A DNA stretch of 64,000 bases from Meiothermus sp. Pnk-1 (GCF_003226535.1 NZ_QKOB01000005.1:124001-188000); one strand, 5' to 3'; counted from the first letter of the stretch, positions 53,349 through 62,664 are shown. The notes: a model not told the origin generated them from the letters alone. Program-made: numbers and translations.

Positions 53349-53483
53349 TTAGACGGTAAGACGCTCACGGCCTTTGGCGCGGCGGCGCTTGATGACCTTG
53401 CGACCTCCAAGGGTCTTCATGCGGGCACGAAAGCCGTGGGTCTTGACCCGTTTGCGCTTGTTGGGTTGCCAGGTGCGTTTCAT
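53349..53483 (-). CDS. rpmH: Ribosomal protein L34
   Basis: A 44-residue, very basic protein that reads [18 protein letters not shown] and ends KGRERLTV, the standard L34 sequence of the large ribosomal subunit. A GAGGAACG site precedes the ATG at 53483. It is the first gene of the rpmH-rnpA-yidD-yidC-khpB-prmC run. No dnaA gene or DnaA-box cluster lies upstream. Confidence 0.97.
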   Translation of the reverse strand: MKRTWQPNKRKRVKTHGFRARMKTLGGRKVIKRRRAKGRERLTV

Positions 53484-53673
53484 CTTCGTTCCTCCACAAG
53501 GATTGTTGGGTTATCGGCTCATTGGGCGCACGGTAACCGCTATACACAAAAGAGACCGGCACGAAGCCGGGGCCGAAAAAGCTTATCACACCTCGGGCGG
53601 CTTCGTCTAGGCTTTGTAATTGGCCAACACATCTGAGACGCTTTGGGGACCGCGACTCCAGGGCCTGCTGGGC

Positions 53674-53923
53674 GCGCTGGTAACTTGATTTGGGCCGACT
53701 CAGACGTCATACGTCATACGAAGAGGATCGTCCCCTAGGTGTACGGCGGCACGCCGTCCCGATAGGGAATCTACCTCCGCGTTTAGCGTCTGGCGTTTTG
53801 CGTATTGCGTATGGCGTACGACGTATACCAACCCCACCCCAGCCCTCCCCTGCTAGGGGAGGGAGCACCCCGCGTTTAGCGTACGACGTACAGCGTTAGG
53901 GCCTCAAGCTACCCGTGCGCTTA
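53674..53923 (+). repeat. Large intergenic repeat, copy B
   Basis: Starts GCGCTGGTAACTTGATTTGGG, then GGATCGTCCCC, the hairpin ACGGCG gca CGCCGT, CCCGATAGGGAATCTAC, GCGTTTAGCGTCTGGCGT, repeated ACG/CGT words, GTATACCAACCCC, and the stem CCCTCCCCT / AGGGGAGGG (53843-53863). The right end GTGCGCTTAGC is an inverted-repeat counterpart of the left and contains the stop codon of the cytochrome gene. It fills the 437-bp space with no gene between rpmH and that gene. Confidence 0.75.
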
Positions 53924-54385
53924 GCGTGGATTAATCCGGCGCCGGTTTTCGTACACCTGTAGGGGGGTGAGCCGCCGCGACCGCTCAGCGGCGACTTCAG
54001 CCGCGGTGAAGGGCGGGTAGCCTTGGGGTAAAAGCTTGTCGTTGCCCCAAGCCCTCAGCACGAAGTTCAACAGGCTGGCGATCTCCTCGTCGCGGAGTTG
54101 GGCGTAGCCGGGCATGACCCCGTTATAGCGTTGTTCGTTTACCGAGATCTCTCCTTGGATACCAAAAAGAACGATCTGCACTATAACAGAACGCCCCCCC
54201 GGGCGGCTCACCAGATCGACGCTATGGCCGGCCAAGGGTGGGAACGCCCCGGGACGGCCCTGACCCGCATCGCCGTGGCAGAAGGCGCAGTTTTGTTGGT
54301 AAAGGCTGCCCCCATTTTGGGCCAGCGCGGGTACAGCCAAGCCCAGGCTAAGGGCCAGGGTCAGGGCCAGCGGCGTTGTTTTCAC
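53921..54385 (-). CDS. Secreted c-type cytochrome
   Basis: A 154-residue monohaem cytochrome c. A signal peptide covers about residues 1-23 (LALSLGLAVPALAQ). The haem site is CAFCH (Cys33, Cys36, His37) and the likely sixth ligand is Met91 in YNGVMPGYAQLRDEE. It probably carries electrons to the terminal oxidase in the periplasm. The GTG at 54385 lies 6 nt after TAGAAT (54392-54397), so it is a leaderless candidate. Its TAA stop lies in the right end of repeat copy B. Confidence 0.9.
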   Translation of the reverse strand: MKTTPLALTLALSLGLAVPALAQNGGSLYQQNCAFCHGDAGQGRPGAFPPLAGHSVDLVSRPGGRSVIVQIVLFGIQGEISVNEQRYNGVMPGYAQLRDEEIASLLNFVLRAWGNDKLLPQGYPPFTAAEVAAERSRRLTPLQVYENRRRINPR

Positions 54386-54451
54386 AAACCCATTCTAGTA
54401 GACCTGGGAGAGGTTTCGATGTATCCCGGGTTAGGAGGGGTTAATCCCAGC

Positions 54452-55495
54452 TTATTGCGCCCGGACTTCGGCCCAGATTTTGTTGTACAGCTCGGCGGCG
54501 GAGCCTAGGTCAGCCAGGAACTCGAGCTTATTGCGCACCTCGGGGCTCGGGTAGATGATGGGGTTATTGCGGGCCTCGATCATCGGAAGGGCTGCCGATA
54601 CCGGGGTGCCGTAGCCGATCCCGTTAGAGACTTTGGCCGCTACCTCGGGCTCGAGCAGGTAGTTGATAAATTTATAGGCCAGCTCGACGTTTTTGCTCTT
54701 GCTCAAGATGGTGAGCACATCGCTCCAGAGGGTGCCGCCCTCGCGCGGGATCACGTATTTGACCTTAGGGTTTTCCTCCATAGCGCGAAAAACGTCGCCG
54801 GAGTAGGCCACTGCCACCGCTACGTTGCCCGAGAGCACTTGTTGCACCGCGTCGGTTCCCCCGGCGAAGCCTTTGCTGCGGCGTTTGGCATCGATGAGGA
54901 GCTGTTTAGCCCGCTCGAGCGTGGCCGGGTCGGTGGTGTTGACCGAGGCCCCCAAGTAGCGCAGCGCCGCCCCCACTTGCTCGCGCATCTCGGTAAGGAG
55001 CAGAAAACTCCCTGCGCTCTTGGCCGGGTCGAAGAGCACCGCCCAGCTATCCACCGGCCCCCTGACCAAGTCTTCCCGGTAGGCGAGTCCGGTGGTGCCC
55101 CACTGGTAGACCACCGAGTGCTTGCTGCCGGGGTCGTAGGCCGGATTGGCAAAGCCGGGGTCCAGGTTCTTGAAGTTGGAGATCTTGGATTTGTCCAGCT
55201 CGAGGATGGTTCCCCGCTGGGCCAGCTGCCCCACCAGATAGTCCGAGAGGATCACCAGGTCGTACTCGTTATCGCCCCCGGCTTGCAGCTTGGAGATCAT
55301 CGCCTCGGGATCGTCGTAGGTGTCCAGCACGACCTTGGCGCCCTCACGCTGCTCGAAGTCTCGGATTACCTCCTCGGGCATGTAATCCGACCAGTTGTAG
55401 ATGTGCAACTCTTGCCCGGCGCGCTGCTTTGGACAGGCGGTGAGCAGGGGCAACAGGAATATCAGAACAGCGATCTTTACAGCGGGTCTTTTCAC
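54452..55495 (-). CDS. potD: Spermidine/putrescine-binding lipoprotein
   Basis: A 347-residue polyamine-binding protein. The lipobox is LLTAC near residue 20. The mature part starts ELHIYNWSDYMPEEVIRDFEQ, the classical PotD/PotF opening, and has SDYLVGQLAQRG and the late FINYLLEPEVAAKVSNGIGY, also family marks. It delivers the polyamine to the PotBC channel. Last gene of the potABCD operon, overlapping potC by 4 bp. Polyamines are central to growth in Thermaceae. Confidence 0.94.
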   Translation of the reverse strand: MKRPAVKIAVLIFLLPLLTACPKQRAGQELHIYNWSDYMPEEVIRDFEQREGAKVVLDTYDDPEAMISKLQAGGDNEYDLVILSDYLVGQLAQRGTILELDKSKISNFKNLDPGFANPAYDPGSKHSVVYQWGTTGLAYREDLVRGPVDSWAVLFDPAKSAGSFLLLTEMREQVGAALRYLGASVNTTDPATLERAKQLLIDAKRRSKGFAGGTDAVQQVLSGNVAVAVAYSGDVFRAMEENPKVKYVIPREGGTLWSDVLTILSKSKNVELAYKFINYLLEPEVAAKVSNGIGYGTPVSAALPMIEARNNPIIYPSPEVRNKLEFLADLGSAAELYNKIWAEVRAQ

Positions 55496-56277
55496 CTTGT
55501 TCCTCCTTTACGCCAGAAGAGTAGGCCCAACAGCAGGATCAGGATGGTAGTTCCCACCATAAGCGTGGAGAGGGCGTGCACATCGGGGGTGATGCCGGTT
55601 TTGACCTTGCCGTAGATGTATAGCGGGAGGGTGGTGGATCCCGAACCGGAGGTAAAAAACGTCACCACAAAATCGTCCAGAGAGAGGCTGAACGCCAGCA
55701 GGGCCCCCGAGACCACCCCTGGCGAGATCAGGGGCAGCGTGATCTCGAAAAAGGTGCGCCAGCCGGTCGCCCCCAGATCGCGGGCGGCCTCCTCCAGGGC
55801 CGGGTCTAAAAGCATCAGCCGGGCTCGCACCACCAGCGTCACGTAGGCCACCTGGAAGCTCACATGGGCCAGGATGATGGTGAGCAGGGAGAGCCGGGGC
55901 CAGCCGATGACCTCACGGAGGGTATTGAACAGCAGCAGCAGCGAGATCCCCATCACCACGTCGGGGACCACCACCGGCACATAGAGCAGGTAGCGCAAAA
56001 AGCGTTTGAGACGAAACTCGTAACGCACCAGCCCGACGGCCAGCAAGGTCCCGATCACCGTGGAGACTGCGGTTGAGACCACCGCTACGATGAGGGTGTT
56101 GGTGAGATACTCGAGCACCCGCTCATTAGCAAAGAGCCGGGTGTACCAATCTAGGGTAAATCCAGTCCAGCTCACCCCGAAACGGCTTCGGTTAAACGAC
56201 AACAGCGCAATTACCAAAATCGGCAAGTATAAAAAGGCGAAGATCGCCCACGAGTAGACGGCCAGGAGTCGCTTCAT
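55492..56277 (-). CDS. potC: Polyamine ABC transporter permease PotC
   Basis: A 261-residue permease with six spans. The start YSWAIFAFLYLPILVIALLSFN is the PotC/PotI opening; the EAA loop is LEEAARDLGATGWRTFFEITLP near residue 165; SFSLDDFVVTFF-like motif (AFSLSLDDFVVTFFTSG) is characteristic. The ATG at 56277 is preferred over one 16 codons upstream. A 79-bp gap with a short TACG-rich relic separates it from potB. Confidence 0.94.
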   Translation of the reverse strand: MKRLLAVYSWAIFAFLYLPILVIALLSFNRSRFGVSWTGFTLDWYTRLFANERVLEYLTNTLIVAVVSTAVSTVIGTLLAVGLVRYEFRLKRFLRYLLYVPVVVPDVVMGISLLLLFNTLREVIGWPRLSLLTIILAHVSFQVAYVTLVVRARLMLLDPALEEAARDLGATGWRTFFEITLPLISPGVVSGALLAFSLSLDDFVVTFFTSGSGSTTLPLYIYGKVKTGITPDVHALSTLMVGTTILILLLGLLFWRKGGTR

Positions 56278-56331
56278 GGTTGGTTTCGCCTCTGCTCTAG
56301 CCCAGACGTCTTGCCTTGCACGCAAGCGAAC

Positions 56332-56352
56332 CCGGCGTATGACCCGTACGAC
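56332..56352. repeat. Short TACG-rich tract between potB and potC
   Basis: GGCGTATGACCCGTACGAC resembles the ACG/CGT words of the large repeats. It may be a relic of a small insertion inside the pot operon. Confidence 0.3.
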
Positions 56353-56356
56353 TTGC

Positions 56357-57220
56357 TCATACCAGTTCGTCCAATCCCCTCTCGCCTTGAGAGCGGGCGT
56401 AAAGCCACAGCCCCAGCAGCACCAAGCCCATCAAGATCATGCTCGCGGCTGCGCCAAAAGCCCAGTTTTGTGCTGCGCCGAACTGTTGCTGGATGAGGTT
56501 GCCGATCAAGATGACCTTCCCTCCGCCCAGGAGGTCAGCGATCACGAAGGTGCCCACCGCCGGGATGAAGGTGAGCAAAAACCCGGCCAACAGCCCCGGC
56601 AGGGTTTGAGGAAAGACGGCTTCCCAGAACCCCCGCACCGGACCTGCTCCCAAGTCGTAGGCGGCCTCGAGCTGGCTCCACTCGATCCGCTCCACCGCTG
56701 CATAAAGGGGCAGTACGAAGAAGGGCAGATAGGTGTATACGGTGGCCATATACACGGCGAAGTCGGAGGGGAAAAGCTCTGCTGGCGGGAAGCCGAATGC
56801 GGTAATCACCGCATTTACCACCCCTTCTCGCTGCAAGAGCACGATCCAGGCGTACACCCGGATCAAGAAGTTGGTGAAAAAGGGAATCACCACCAGCAAA
56901 AGCAGGATTTGCTTGTAACGGTGGCGGGCGATGTAGAAAGCCAGCGGGTACCCCAGCAGCACCGTGAGCGCGGTGGCCCAAAAGCCAATCCAGAGGCTGC
57001 GGCCCAGGATTTCCCAGAAGACGGGCTCGCTGAAGAAGCGGGTGTAGTTGTGTAGCCCGAAGGGCGGGGTGAGCTGGCCGAAATTTCCCCGGCTCATCAG
57101 CGAGGCGATCAGGACCAGCCCCGAAGGGACGAACACAAAGGCCAAAAGCCAAAAAGCCCCTGGCCCCACCGTCACCCAAAGGCCTGCGCGGGCCCGCCGG
57201 GAGGAGCCGGCCTGCTTCAT
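56357..57220 (-). CDS. potB: Polyamine ABC transporter permease PotB
   Basis: A 287-residue permease with six spans, beginning LWVTVGPGAFWLLAFVFVPSGLVLIAS. The EAA loop is LEAAYDLGAGPVRGFWEAVFP near residue 190, and VGTFVIADLLGGGKVILIGNLIQQQFG is the typical PotB segment. It pairs with PotC. Its start overlaps the potA stop by 4 bp. Confidence 0.94.
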   Translation of the reverse strand: MKQAGSSRRARAGLWVTVGPGAFWLLAFVFVPSGLVLIASLMSRGNFGQLTPPFGLHNYTRFFSEPVFWEILGRSLWIGFWATALTVLLGYPLAFYIARHRYKQILLLLVVIPFFTNFLIRVYAWIVLLQREGVVNAVITAFGFPPAELFPSDFAVYMATVYTYLPFFVLPLYAAVERIEWSQLEAAYDLGAGPVRGFWEAVFPQTLPGLLAGFLLTFIPAVGTFVIADLLGGGKVILIGNLIQQQFGAAQNWAFGAAASMILMGLVLLGLWLYARSQGERGLDELV

Positions 57221-58386
57221 GGTCCCTCCGCTCTGTCCACCGCTCCTGCGGAAGGCTCGTCAGCCGCGGCGGCTTGGCTCACTACTACCAGTTTTTCCGG
57301 GGTCATCGCCACCCAGACCATCTCGTCGTAGTTGAACTCATCATGGCCGGGCTCGAGGATATCCTGGTTGAGGGTATCGGCCAGCAAGGTCATCCCTCCG
57401 GCCTTGAGCAGATACTGATTCTCCGAGCCGGTGTAGATGATGTCGTCCACCCGGGCTTGGAAGACGTTGGGTAGGTTGGGTCGCTCGCGGAAGAGCCGGA
57501 TCTTCTCCGGGCGGATGGAAAGCAGCACCTCCTGCCCCGGCGTGAGGGCGTCCTCCTCGTCTAGCACGAGTTCCCCCAGCGGGGTACGGACCCGGCGGGG
57601 CTCGAGCGCGGTGGCGGGAATCAGGTTAGAGTCGCCTAAAAACCTGGCCACAAAAGGGGTTCTGGGCAACTCGTAGACGTCTTCGGCGGGGCCTACCTGC
57701 TCGATCTTGCCCCGGTTCATCACCGCGATTCGGTCAGACATCACCAGGGCTTCTTCCTGATCGTGGGTGACGAAGATAAAAGTGATGCCCAGCCGTTCTT
57801 GCAGGTTCATTAACTCTACCCGCAGCTCCTGTCGTAGCTTGAGGTCGAGGGCGGAGAGCGGCTCGTCCAGCAGGAGCACCTCGGGCTCGTTCACCAGCGC
57901 CCGGGCCAGCGCCACCCGCTGCTTTTGCCCGCCAGAGAGTTGGTGGGGGCGGCGGCTCTCGAGGCCTTGCATGTTCACCAGCTCTAAAGCCCAACTGACC
58001 CGCCTGACGATCTCCTCCTTGGGGGTGCGCTTCATCCGGAGCCCAAAGGCGATGTTTTGCGCGACGGTGAGGTGAGGAAATAGGGCATAATTCTGAAAAA
58101 CCGTGTTGACCGGGCGGCGGTAAGGAGGAACCCCTCGCATGTCCTGGCCCGCGATCAGGATGCGCCCCTCATCGGGTTCGTCGAAACCGGCGATCATCCT
58201 GAGCAGGGTGGTCTTGCCACAGCCAGAAGGCCCCAGCAGGCTAAAGAACTCCCCGTTGCGGATTTCCAGGTCTACCCCCGCCACCGCTACGGTATCGCCG
58301 AAGCACTTGCCGATGCCCTCGAGGCGAACCGCAACCCCATCTGCCAACTTTCGTTCCCGGCGTCCCCGAAACAGGGCTTGCTCCAC
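57217..58386 (-). CDS. potA: Polyamine ABC transporter ATPase PotA
   Basis: A 389-residue ABC ATPase. The Walker A is GPSGCGKTT, the signature LSGGQKQRVALARAL, and the Walker B VLLLDEPLSALD; the C-terminal about 130 residues are a TOBE regulatory domain (LSIRPEKIRLF). The GTG at 58386 lies 6 nt after a -10 box, giving a leaderless message. First gene of potABCD. It drives import of spermidine-like polyamines by family. Confidence 0.95.
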   Translation of the reverse strand: MEQALFRGRRERKLADGVAVRLEGIGKCFGDTVAVAGVDLEIRNGEFFSLLGPSGCGKTTLLRMIAGFDEPDEGRILIAGQDMRGVPPYRRPVNTVFQNYALFPHLTVAQNIAFGLRMKRTPKEEIVRRVSWALELVNMQGLESRRPHQLSGGQKQRVALARALVNEPEVLLLDEPLSALDLKLRQELRVELMNLQERLGITFIFVTHDQEEALVMSDRIAVMNRGKIEQVGPAEDVYELPRTPFVARFLGDSNLIPATALEPRRVRTPLGELVLDEEDALTPGQEVLLSIRPEKIRLFRERPNLPNVFQARVDDIIYTGSENQYLLKAGGMTLLADTLNQDILEPGHDEFNYDEMVWVAMTPEKLVVVSQAAAADEPSAGAVDRAEGP

Positions 58387-58392
58387 GGCACG

Positions 58393-58421
58393 AGTGTACG
58401 GTCAGACCCCCCTGGGGGCAA
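58393..58421 (-). promoter_or_regulatory. Leaderless promoter of potABCD
   Basis: TTGCCC (58416-58421), a 17-bp spacer and TACACT (58393-58398), 6 nt before the GTG of potA. Beyond it, 58422-58680 holds no gene, only small hairpins such as AGCCC-GCAA-GGGCT and TTCGCC-TAAC-GGCGAA. Confidence 0.7.
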
Positions 58422-58680
58422 GTAGCTGGCTTAATGCCTTTCAGGCTCGGGGTTGCAAGGGGCTCGCCGATTTTCACAGAACTCTTTTCGTGGCTCAGCC
58501 CGCAAGGGCTAGCGGGAATGCCCCGATGCCAGGGAAGCGGTTGCTTTGCTCAAGACGCCTCTTTCGCCGCGAAGCGGGGTAGCGCAAACACGTCTTAAAG
58601 CCGCTCGCAGAGCGGTGCGACCGCTCGGTGTTCGCCTAACGGCGAAGCAGCCGGCTCCACCCGTAGCCAGCCGCCCCTCC

Positions 58681-59385
58681 CACCTGCAGCGGCGCTTCCA
58701 CCAGGCCAAAGCCCTGTACCGCTTCCCCCGGGTCAAGGCCGAACTGAGCCCCTCCACAAGCCCCATGCCCGAGCCCTGGAGGGGCTTTACCCCGTAGGGG
58801 AGGAGCGAGAGGCGGGCTATGAACTCCTCACCGCCTTGGGTGTGGATGCGGCGGGGCATCTGGCGGTGGGATACGCCCATCTGTTGGCCTACGGGGAGAA
58901 GGGTTTCCTAAGCCTGCCGAAGGAGGTGGAGCGGGCCATAGAGGAGGCGATGGGCGCCGGCGGGTGTGGGTGGCGGACCGGGGCTTTGACGACCGCAAGG
59001 TGTTCCGTCAGGTGCTTTCGTTGGGGGCGGCTTTTGTGGTGCGCGGGGTTGCGGGCGCTGGGGGCCTCTTTGCCCCTTCCCTTCCGTGGGGGGTGGGAGA
59101 TGAAGGTAGGGGGCCGTACCGGTGAGTGGAGCTCCGCTTTGGGTGGAGGGAGGTAGCGGTGGAGGGGCAGCGGCTCTCCTCTACGGTCAGCCGGGTACCG
59201 GCGCTGGGGAGGCGGGGTTCGTGGTGGCTTTTGACCAGCCTGCCGGTGGGGCCTTTCAAGGGTTTTTGCTGGAGCTTGGGGGCAAGCTAGGGCTTGTCGG
59301 CGAAAGGGGGGGCTTTCGCTTGCTAAACCGCCAGGTAACCCAGGAGCATCTGGAACGCGCGGAAGCGGGAAAAGTTGCTTTGTGA
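58681..59385 (+). pseudogene. Decayed DDE transposase, probably IS4-like
   Basis: Fragments run in order across several frames: LQRRFHQAKALYRFPRVKAEL, then LEGLYPVGEEREAGYELLTALGVD..., LAVGYAHLLAYGEKGFLSLP (from 58776), then VWVADRGFDDRKVFRQVL (near 58966), which holds the Asp motif of the second catalytic region of IS4-type enzymes, and a last block RLLNRQVTQEHLERAEAG (to 59385). At least two frameshifts and a stop break it. Flanking ends are not clear. The stretch 59386-59680 after it holds no gene. Confidence 0.65.
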
Positions 59386-59680
59386 AGCAAACTCTCTGAG
59401 GGGTTGTGGGGAATTTAATGAATTGAGGGGGTTAGATCGCGGCTGAAGCCGGTAAAGCTCGGTCCACTTCAACTTTTCGCCGCCGTAGTGGGCTGGTAAG
59501 GCTGGCCGCCTACTGGATCACACCTGCCGGTCAACACCAACACCGCTTGAGGAGGGGGAGGGATGGGCTTATCCCAAACCCCTTTGGCCTAGGTGGATGG
59601 TGGAGATTTGGGCGTGGTGGGAGGTTGCTCGCCGATCACGGCGGGCGGGTTTTCCTCATCCTGCGGGTTAGAATGGGCGC

Positions 59681-61804
59681 ATGCCGTACCCAAGATCAGC
59701 CGCATATCCAGCCCAACAGCGCCGCCGGAGCGGATTTCCCCGGCGAAGGTCGGTGGGGTGTTGGGCCTGGTTTTTATTGTTGGGCGCTGCTTTCGGACAG
59801 AGCCTGAACCTCCCCGCCGAAGCCCGCGTGGGGCAGGGGCTCGAGGTCGTCGCCCAGGGCTTTCCCCCCGGGGCTTACACCCTGGAAATTCGCGGGCCAA
59901 ACGGCCTTCAGCAGGTCAACGTCCAGGCCCAGCAGGGGGGGTTCAAGAGCCGCTTTATCCCGGGAGTACCGGGAGAGTACCGGGTTCAAGTCAGCGTCAG
60001 TGGCCGCCTCATCGAGGCGCAAACCCGGGTGCTGGCCCTATCCCAGACCCCGCAAAGCTCGCCCGCTGCGCCGATTGCCCCGCCAGTGCTGAAGGCCGAC
60101 GGGTTGGCGGTGGGGGACTGGCATCTGCCGCTAAAAGGCCAGTGGTCTCAGCCCAAGGTGATGGGAACCCGGGCCTTTATCTACCAAGGGCCCTTGGTGT
60201 TGGAGCTCGACCTGACCCGCCCGGCGGTGGTGGCTCACTACTATCCCCCCGCCGAGGTGCGGGTGCTCGAGACCGACCCCGAACCGGCGGTGCAGCTGGC
60301 CAACGGCCTGAGGCTGCCGCTTGCCCAGTTGGGTGGGCGGCCCTACGAGGGCTCCTGGGACAGCCTGGCGGTGATCCGCGACTACCGCGAGCACCTCAAA
60401 GCTCAGGGCGCCCAAGCCCTGGACTTGGCCCTGAACGCTCCTCGGCCCTACTGGGCTTATTTCGCCACCCCCCCCGAGGAGATCACCCCCGCCGACCTCG
60501 AGGCCATCGGCAAGGACCTGCTCTCCCGGGGGCATCGGCCCGAGCTGCGTTGGGGCGGCCCCGGCCTCATGCGCTGGCTTACGCCCTGGACGGCCCAAGT
60601 CTTTGCCGCCCGGCGTCAGGGGCTCGAGGCCAGCCTGGCCTGGTCGGAGTTCTTCCTCAAGTACATGCCGCAGTTTCCCGGTTCGAGGCGGCTTTTCGCC
60701 GAGCAAGCCGACTGGCTCGAGGCCCAGGGGCGTCCCGACCTGGCTGAGCGCTATCGGGTAGTGCTGCGGCAACTGGAGGCTTGGTCGGTGCCGTTCTCGG
60801 TGGCCACCGCCAAAGCCTGGGCGTGGATGGCGGTGATTCTCTACGCGATCCTAGCGGTGTACCTGACCTTGATCTACCTGCCCAACCAAACCCGCGACCT
60901 AAGGGGTCAGGGTGGGTGGCTGTTGTCCTGGCTGCGCAATCCCCTGCTGCGGCTGCGCCACACCGTGTTGGCCTATGCTTCCTTCGGAGAGCGGTTGCTG
61001 TTCGTGCTGCTTTTCGCCTTGGCGGGAGGAAGCTTGCTGCTCGCCGGGCTGGCCTCGAGGGTGGAGCAGGTATACACCCAAGACGCTCTCTCCCGGGGCA
61101 CGCTGCGCTCCCAGGCGGCCCAGGAGGCCCTGCGGGCCCTGTCCACCAGCGCTACCTCGATGGTGGACGCCCTGCTCGGCTACAGCCTCAAGACCGATAA
61201 TCCTGAACAAGCACGGCGCTTGTTGGAAAAGGCCCCATCCTGGGCCTTCGTGTTGGTGAACCGGGGGGAGCCGCAAGACCTTAAACGCGCCTACCAGATT
61301 GCCCCCGGTTATGTTCCGGCCCGCGAAGCGTTAGGGCTTGGGGGGGATTTTTGGACCGACGTCTACCGCGCGGCGGGTGTACCCCGGGAGGGGGTACCCA
61401 CCCCCCGCCTCGTCTGGATTGCCCTTTTGCAATCTTCGGCTCAGGCCTTGCAGCATGACTTCTTGCATACCTGGACAGCCTTGCCATTGTGGGACCGGGA
61501 GTGGATGGCTTGGGGGAGTGCGATGCTTTTTCTGCTGGTAATGCTCTACCACCTCTTGAGCTTCCTCATCCCTCGCCCGCGCAACGCCCCTGCCCACCGC
61601 GGTTGGAAGCGGTGGGTGCAGCTCGTTTTTCCCGGGTCGCCCTGGTACGGTCACGGCTGGGGGGTGCTCATCCTGGTGGGGGTGGCGCTGGGAGCCTGGT
61701 CCTGGTATCAGGGGGATGGGCGCGGGATGTACGGGTTCATTGCTGCGCTGGTAATCCACCTTGTATCCTGGGCCTTGCGCTACGGAAGGAGAAGCACGAC
61801 ATGA
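59681..61804 (+). CDS. Large membrane protein of unknown function with N-terminal Ig-like domain
   Basis: A 707-residue protein with no family I can name. After a basic N terminus, residues 25-40 form a signal peptide or anchor (CWAWFLLLGAAFGQ). About 42-120 look like an Ig-like beta sandwich (ARVGQGLEVVAQGFPPGAYTLEI); 120-375 is a soluble domain, followed by membrane spans at about 378-401, 437-458, 608-631, 660-676 and 683-700, with a helical extracytoplasmic or cytoplasmic stretch (460-600) between them. TAGAAT (59669-59674) sits 6 nt before the ATG, so a leaderless start fits. It overlaps the next gene by 4 bp (ATGA). Confidence 0.75.
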   Translation: MPYPRSAAYPAQQRRRSGFPRRRSVGCWAWFLLLGAAFGQSLNLPAEARVGQGLEVVAQGFPPGAYTLEIRGPNGLQQVNVQAQQGGFKSRFIPGVPGEYRVQVSVSGRLIEAQTRVLALSQTPQSSPAAPIAPPVLKADGLAVGDWHLPLKGQWSQPKVMGTRAFIYQGPLVLELDLTRPAVVAHYYPPAEVRVLETDPEPAVQLANGLRLPLAQLGGRPYEGSWDSLAVIRDYREHLKAQGAQALDLALNAPRPYWAYFATPPEEITPADLEAIGKDLLSRGHRPELRWGGPGLMRWLTPWTAQVFAARRQGLEASLAWSEFFLKYMPQFPGSRRLFAEQADWLEAQGRPDLAERYRVVLRQLEAWSVPFSVATAKAWAWMAVILYAILAVYLTLIYLPNQTRDLRGQGGWLLSWLRNPLLRLRHTVLAYASFGERLLFVLLFALAGGSLLLAGLASRVEQVYTQDALSRGTLRSQAAQEALRALSTSATSMVDALLGYSLKTDNPEQARRLLEKAPSWAFVLVNRGEPQDLKRAYQIAPGYVPAREALGLGGDFWTDVYRAAGVPREGVPTPRLVWIALLQSSAQALQHDFLHTWTALPLWDREWMAWGSAMLFLLVMLYHLLSFLIPRPRNAPAHRGWKRWVQLVFPGSPWYGHGWGVLILVGVALGAWSWYQGDGRGMYGFIAALVIHLVSWALRYGRRSTT

Positions 61805-62664
61805 TCATGCCCCCCATCCCTACCCCCTTTGACGCCCAGGGCCGGCTCGACGCGGAGGCTTTCCGCGAGCTGGCGCAGGCCCTCGAGCCCCACGTGGACG
61901 GTATCCTCTTCTATGGCTCTAACGGTGAGGGGGTCCACCTGACCCCTACTGAACGCATTCGCGGGCTCGAGGTTCAGCAACCCCAAAAACCTCCTCTGGT
62001 TGGGCTGATGGAGGAGACCATCCCTCAGGCCCTCGAGGCCTTACAGCAGGCCCAGATCGTGGGGGCCAAGAGGGTCTTGGTCACCCCGCCCCGCTACTAT
62101 GCCGCCAACACCGGAAATGAAGGCTTGCTGCGCTACTTTACTGCCCTGGCCGACGCGGGCGGCCCGGAGGTCTGGCTCTACCACGTTCCGCAGAACACCA
62201 AGGCTGATTTGCCCCTGTTCGTGGTCGCGGAGGCTGCCCGGCATCCCCGCATCACCGGCCTCAAGGACTCGAGCGGGGAGATGGCCCGGTTGGCCTTTTA
62301 CCAAGCCAACCGGCTCGAGCTTTCGGTTTACACCGGCCACGCCCCTACCTTCGCCGCGGCTTTAGCCCTGGGGGCCAAGGGGGGCATCCTGGCCGCTGCG
62401 AATCTGGCTCCCAAGGCCTACAAGGCCCTCCTCGCGGCCTGGCAGAGGGGCGACGTGGCCGAGGCGCAGCGGCTCCAGGCCCGGCTCGAGCCCTTCGGGC
62501 GGGTGCTGGGGCAGGGAGGATTCGTACTGCTCAAGCAGGCGATGCGTTATCTGGGGCTTCCTGCTGGATATCCACGCCCGCCTTACCCCCAGGAAAGCCC
62601 CCACTGGCAGGCTTTCCGACCGATCTTGGAGGACCTGCGGGCAGAAGGTTGGTTGGTTGGCTAG
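61801..62664 (+). CDS. DapA/NanA family class I aldolase
   Basis: A 287-residue TIM-barrel lyase. The Schiff-base lysine is Lys155 in ITGLKDSSGE, the proton-relay Tyr is Tyr127 in VWLYHVPQNT, and FYGSNGEGVHLTPTER is the family pyruvate-binding loop (GTTGE in DapA, here GSNGE). It may be dihydrodipicolinate synthase, or a keto-acid lyase such as KDG or N-acetylneuraminate lyase. The loop change argues against a safe dapA label. The ATG overlaps the stop of the large membrane protein, so the two are co-translated. Confidence 0.82.
   Translation: MIMPPIPTPFDAQGRLDAEAFRELAQALEPHVDGILFYGSNGEGVHLTPTERIRGLEVQQPQKPPLVGLMEETIPQALEALQQAQIVGAKRVLVTPPRYYAANTGNEGLLRYFTALADAGGPEVWLYHVPQNTKADLPLFVVAEAARHPRITGLKDSSGEMARLAFYQANRLELSVYTGHAPTFAAALALGAKGGILAAANLAPKAYKALLAAWQRGDVAEAQRLQARLEPFGRVLGQGGFVLLKQAMRYLGLPAGYPRPPYPQESPHWQAFRPILEDLRAEGWLVG

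Noticed and set aside
53365-53589. Minus-strand frame overlapping rpmH that could be a Thermus-style extended RNase P protein
   Set aside because: It ends at 53365 and never joins the rnpA frame, which lies in the same frame as rpmH; the protein has no RNase P motif.
53484-53920. Replication origin near rpmH
   Set aside because: rpmH often lies near oriC, but there is no dnaA gene and no cluster of TTATCCACA-type boxes; the space is filled by a repeat.
58546-58797. 83-codon plus-strand frame after potA
   Set aside because: It crosses small hairpins and enters the transposase remnant; only its last part resembles a protein.
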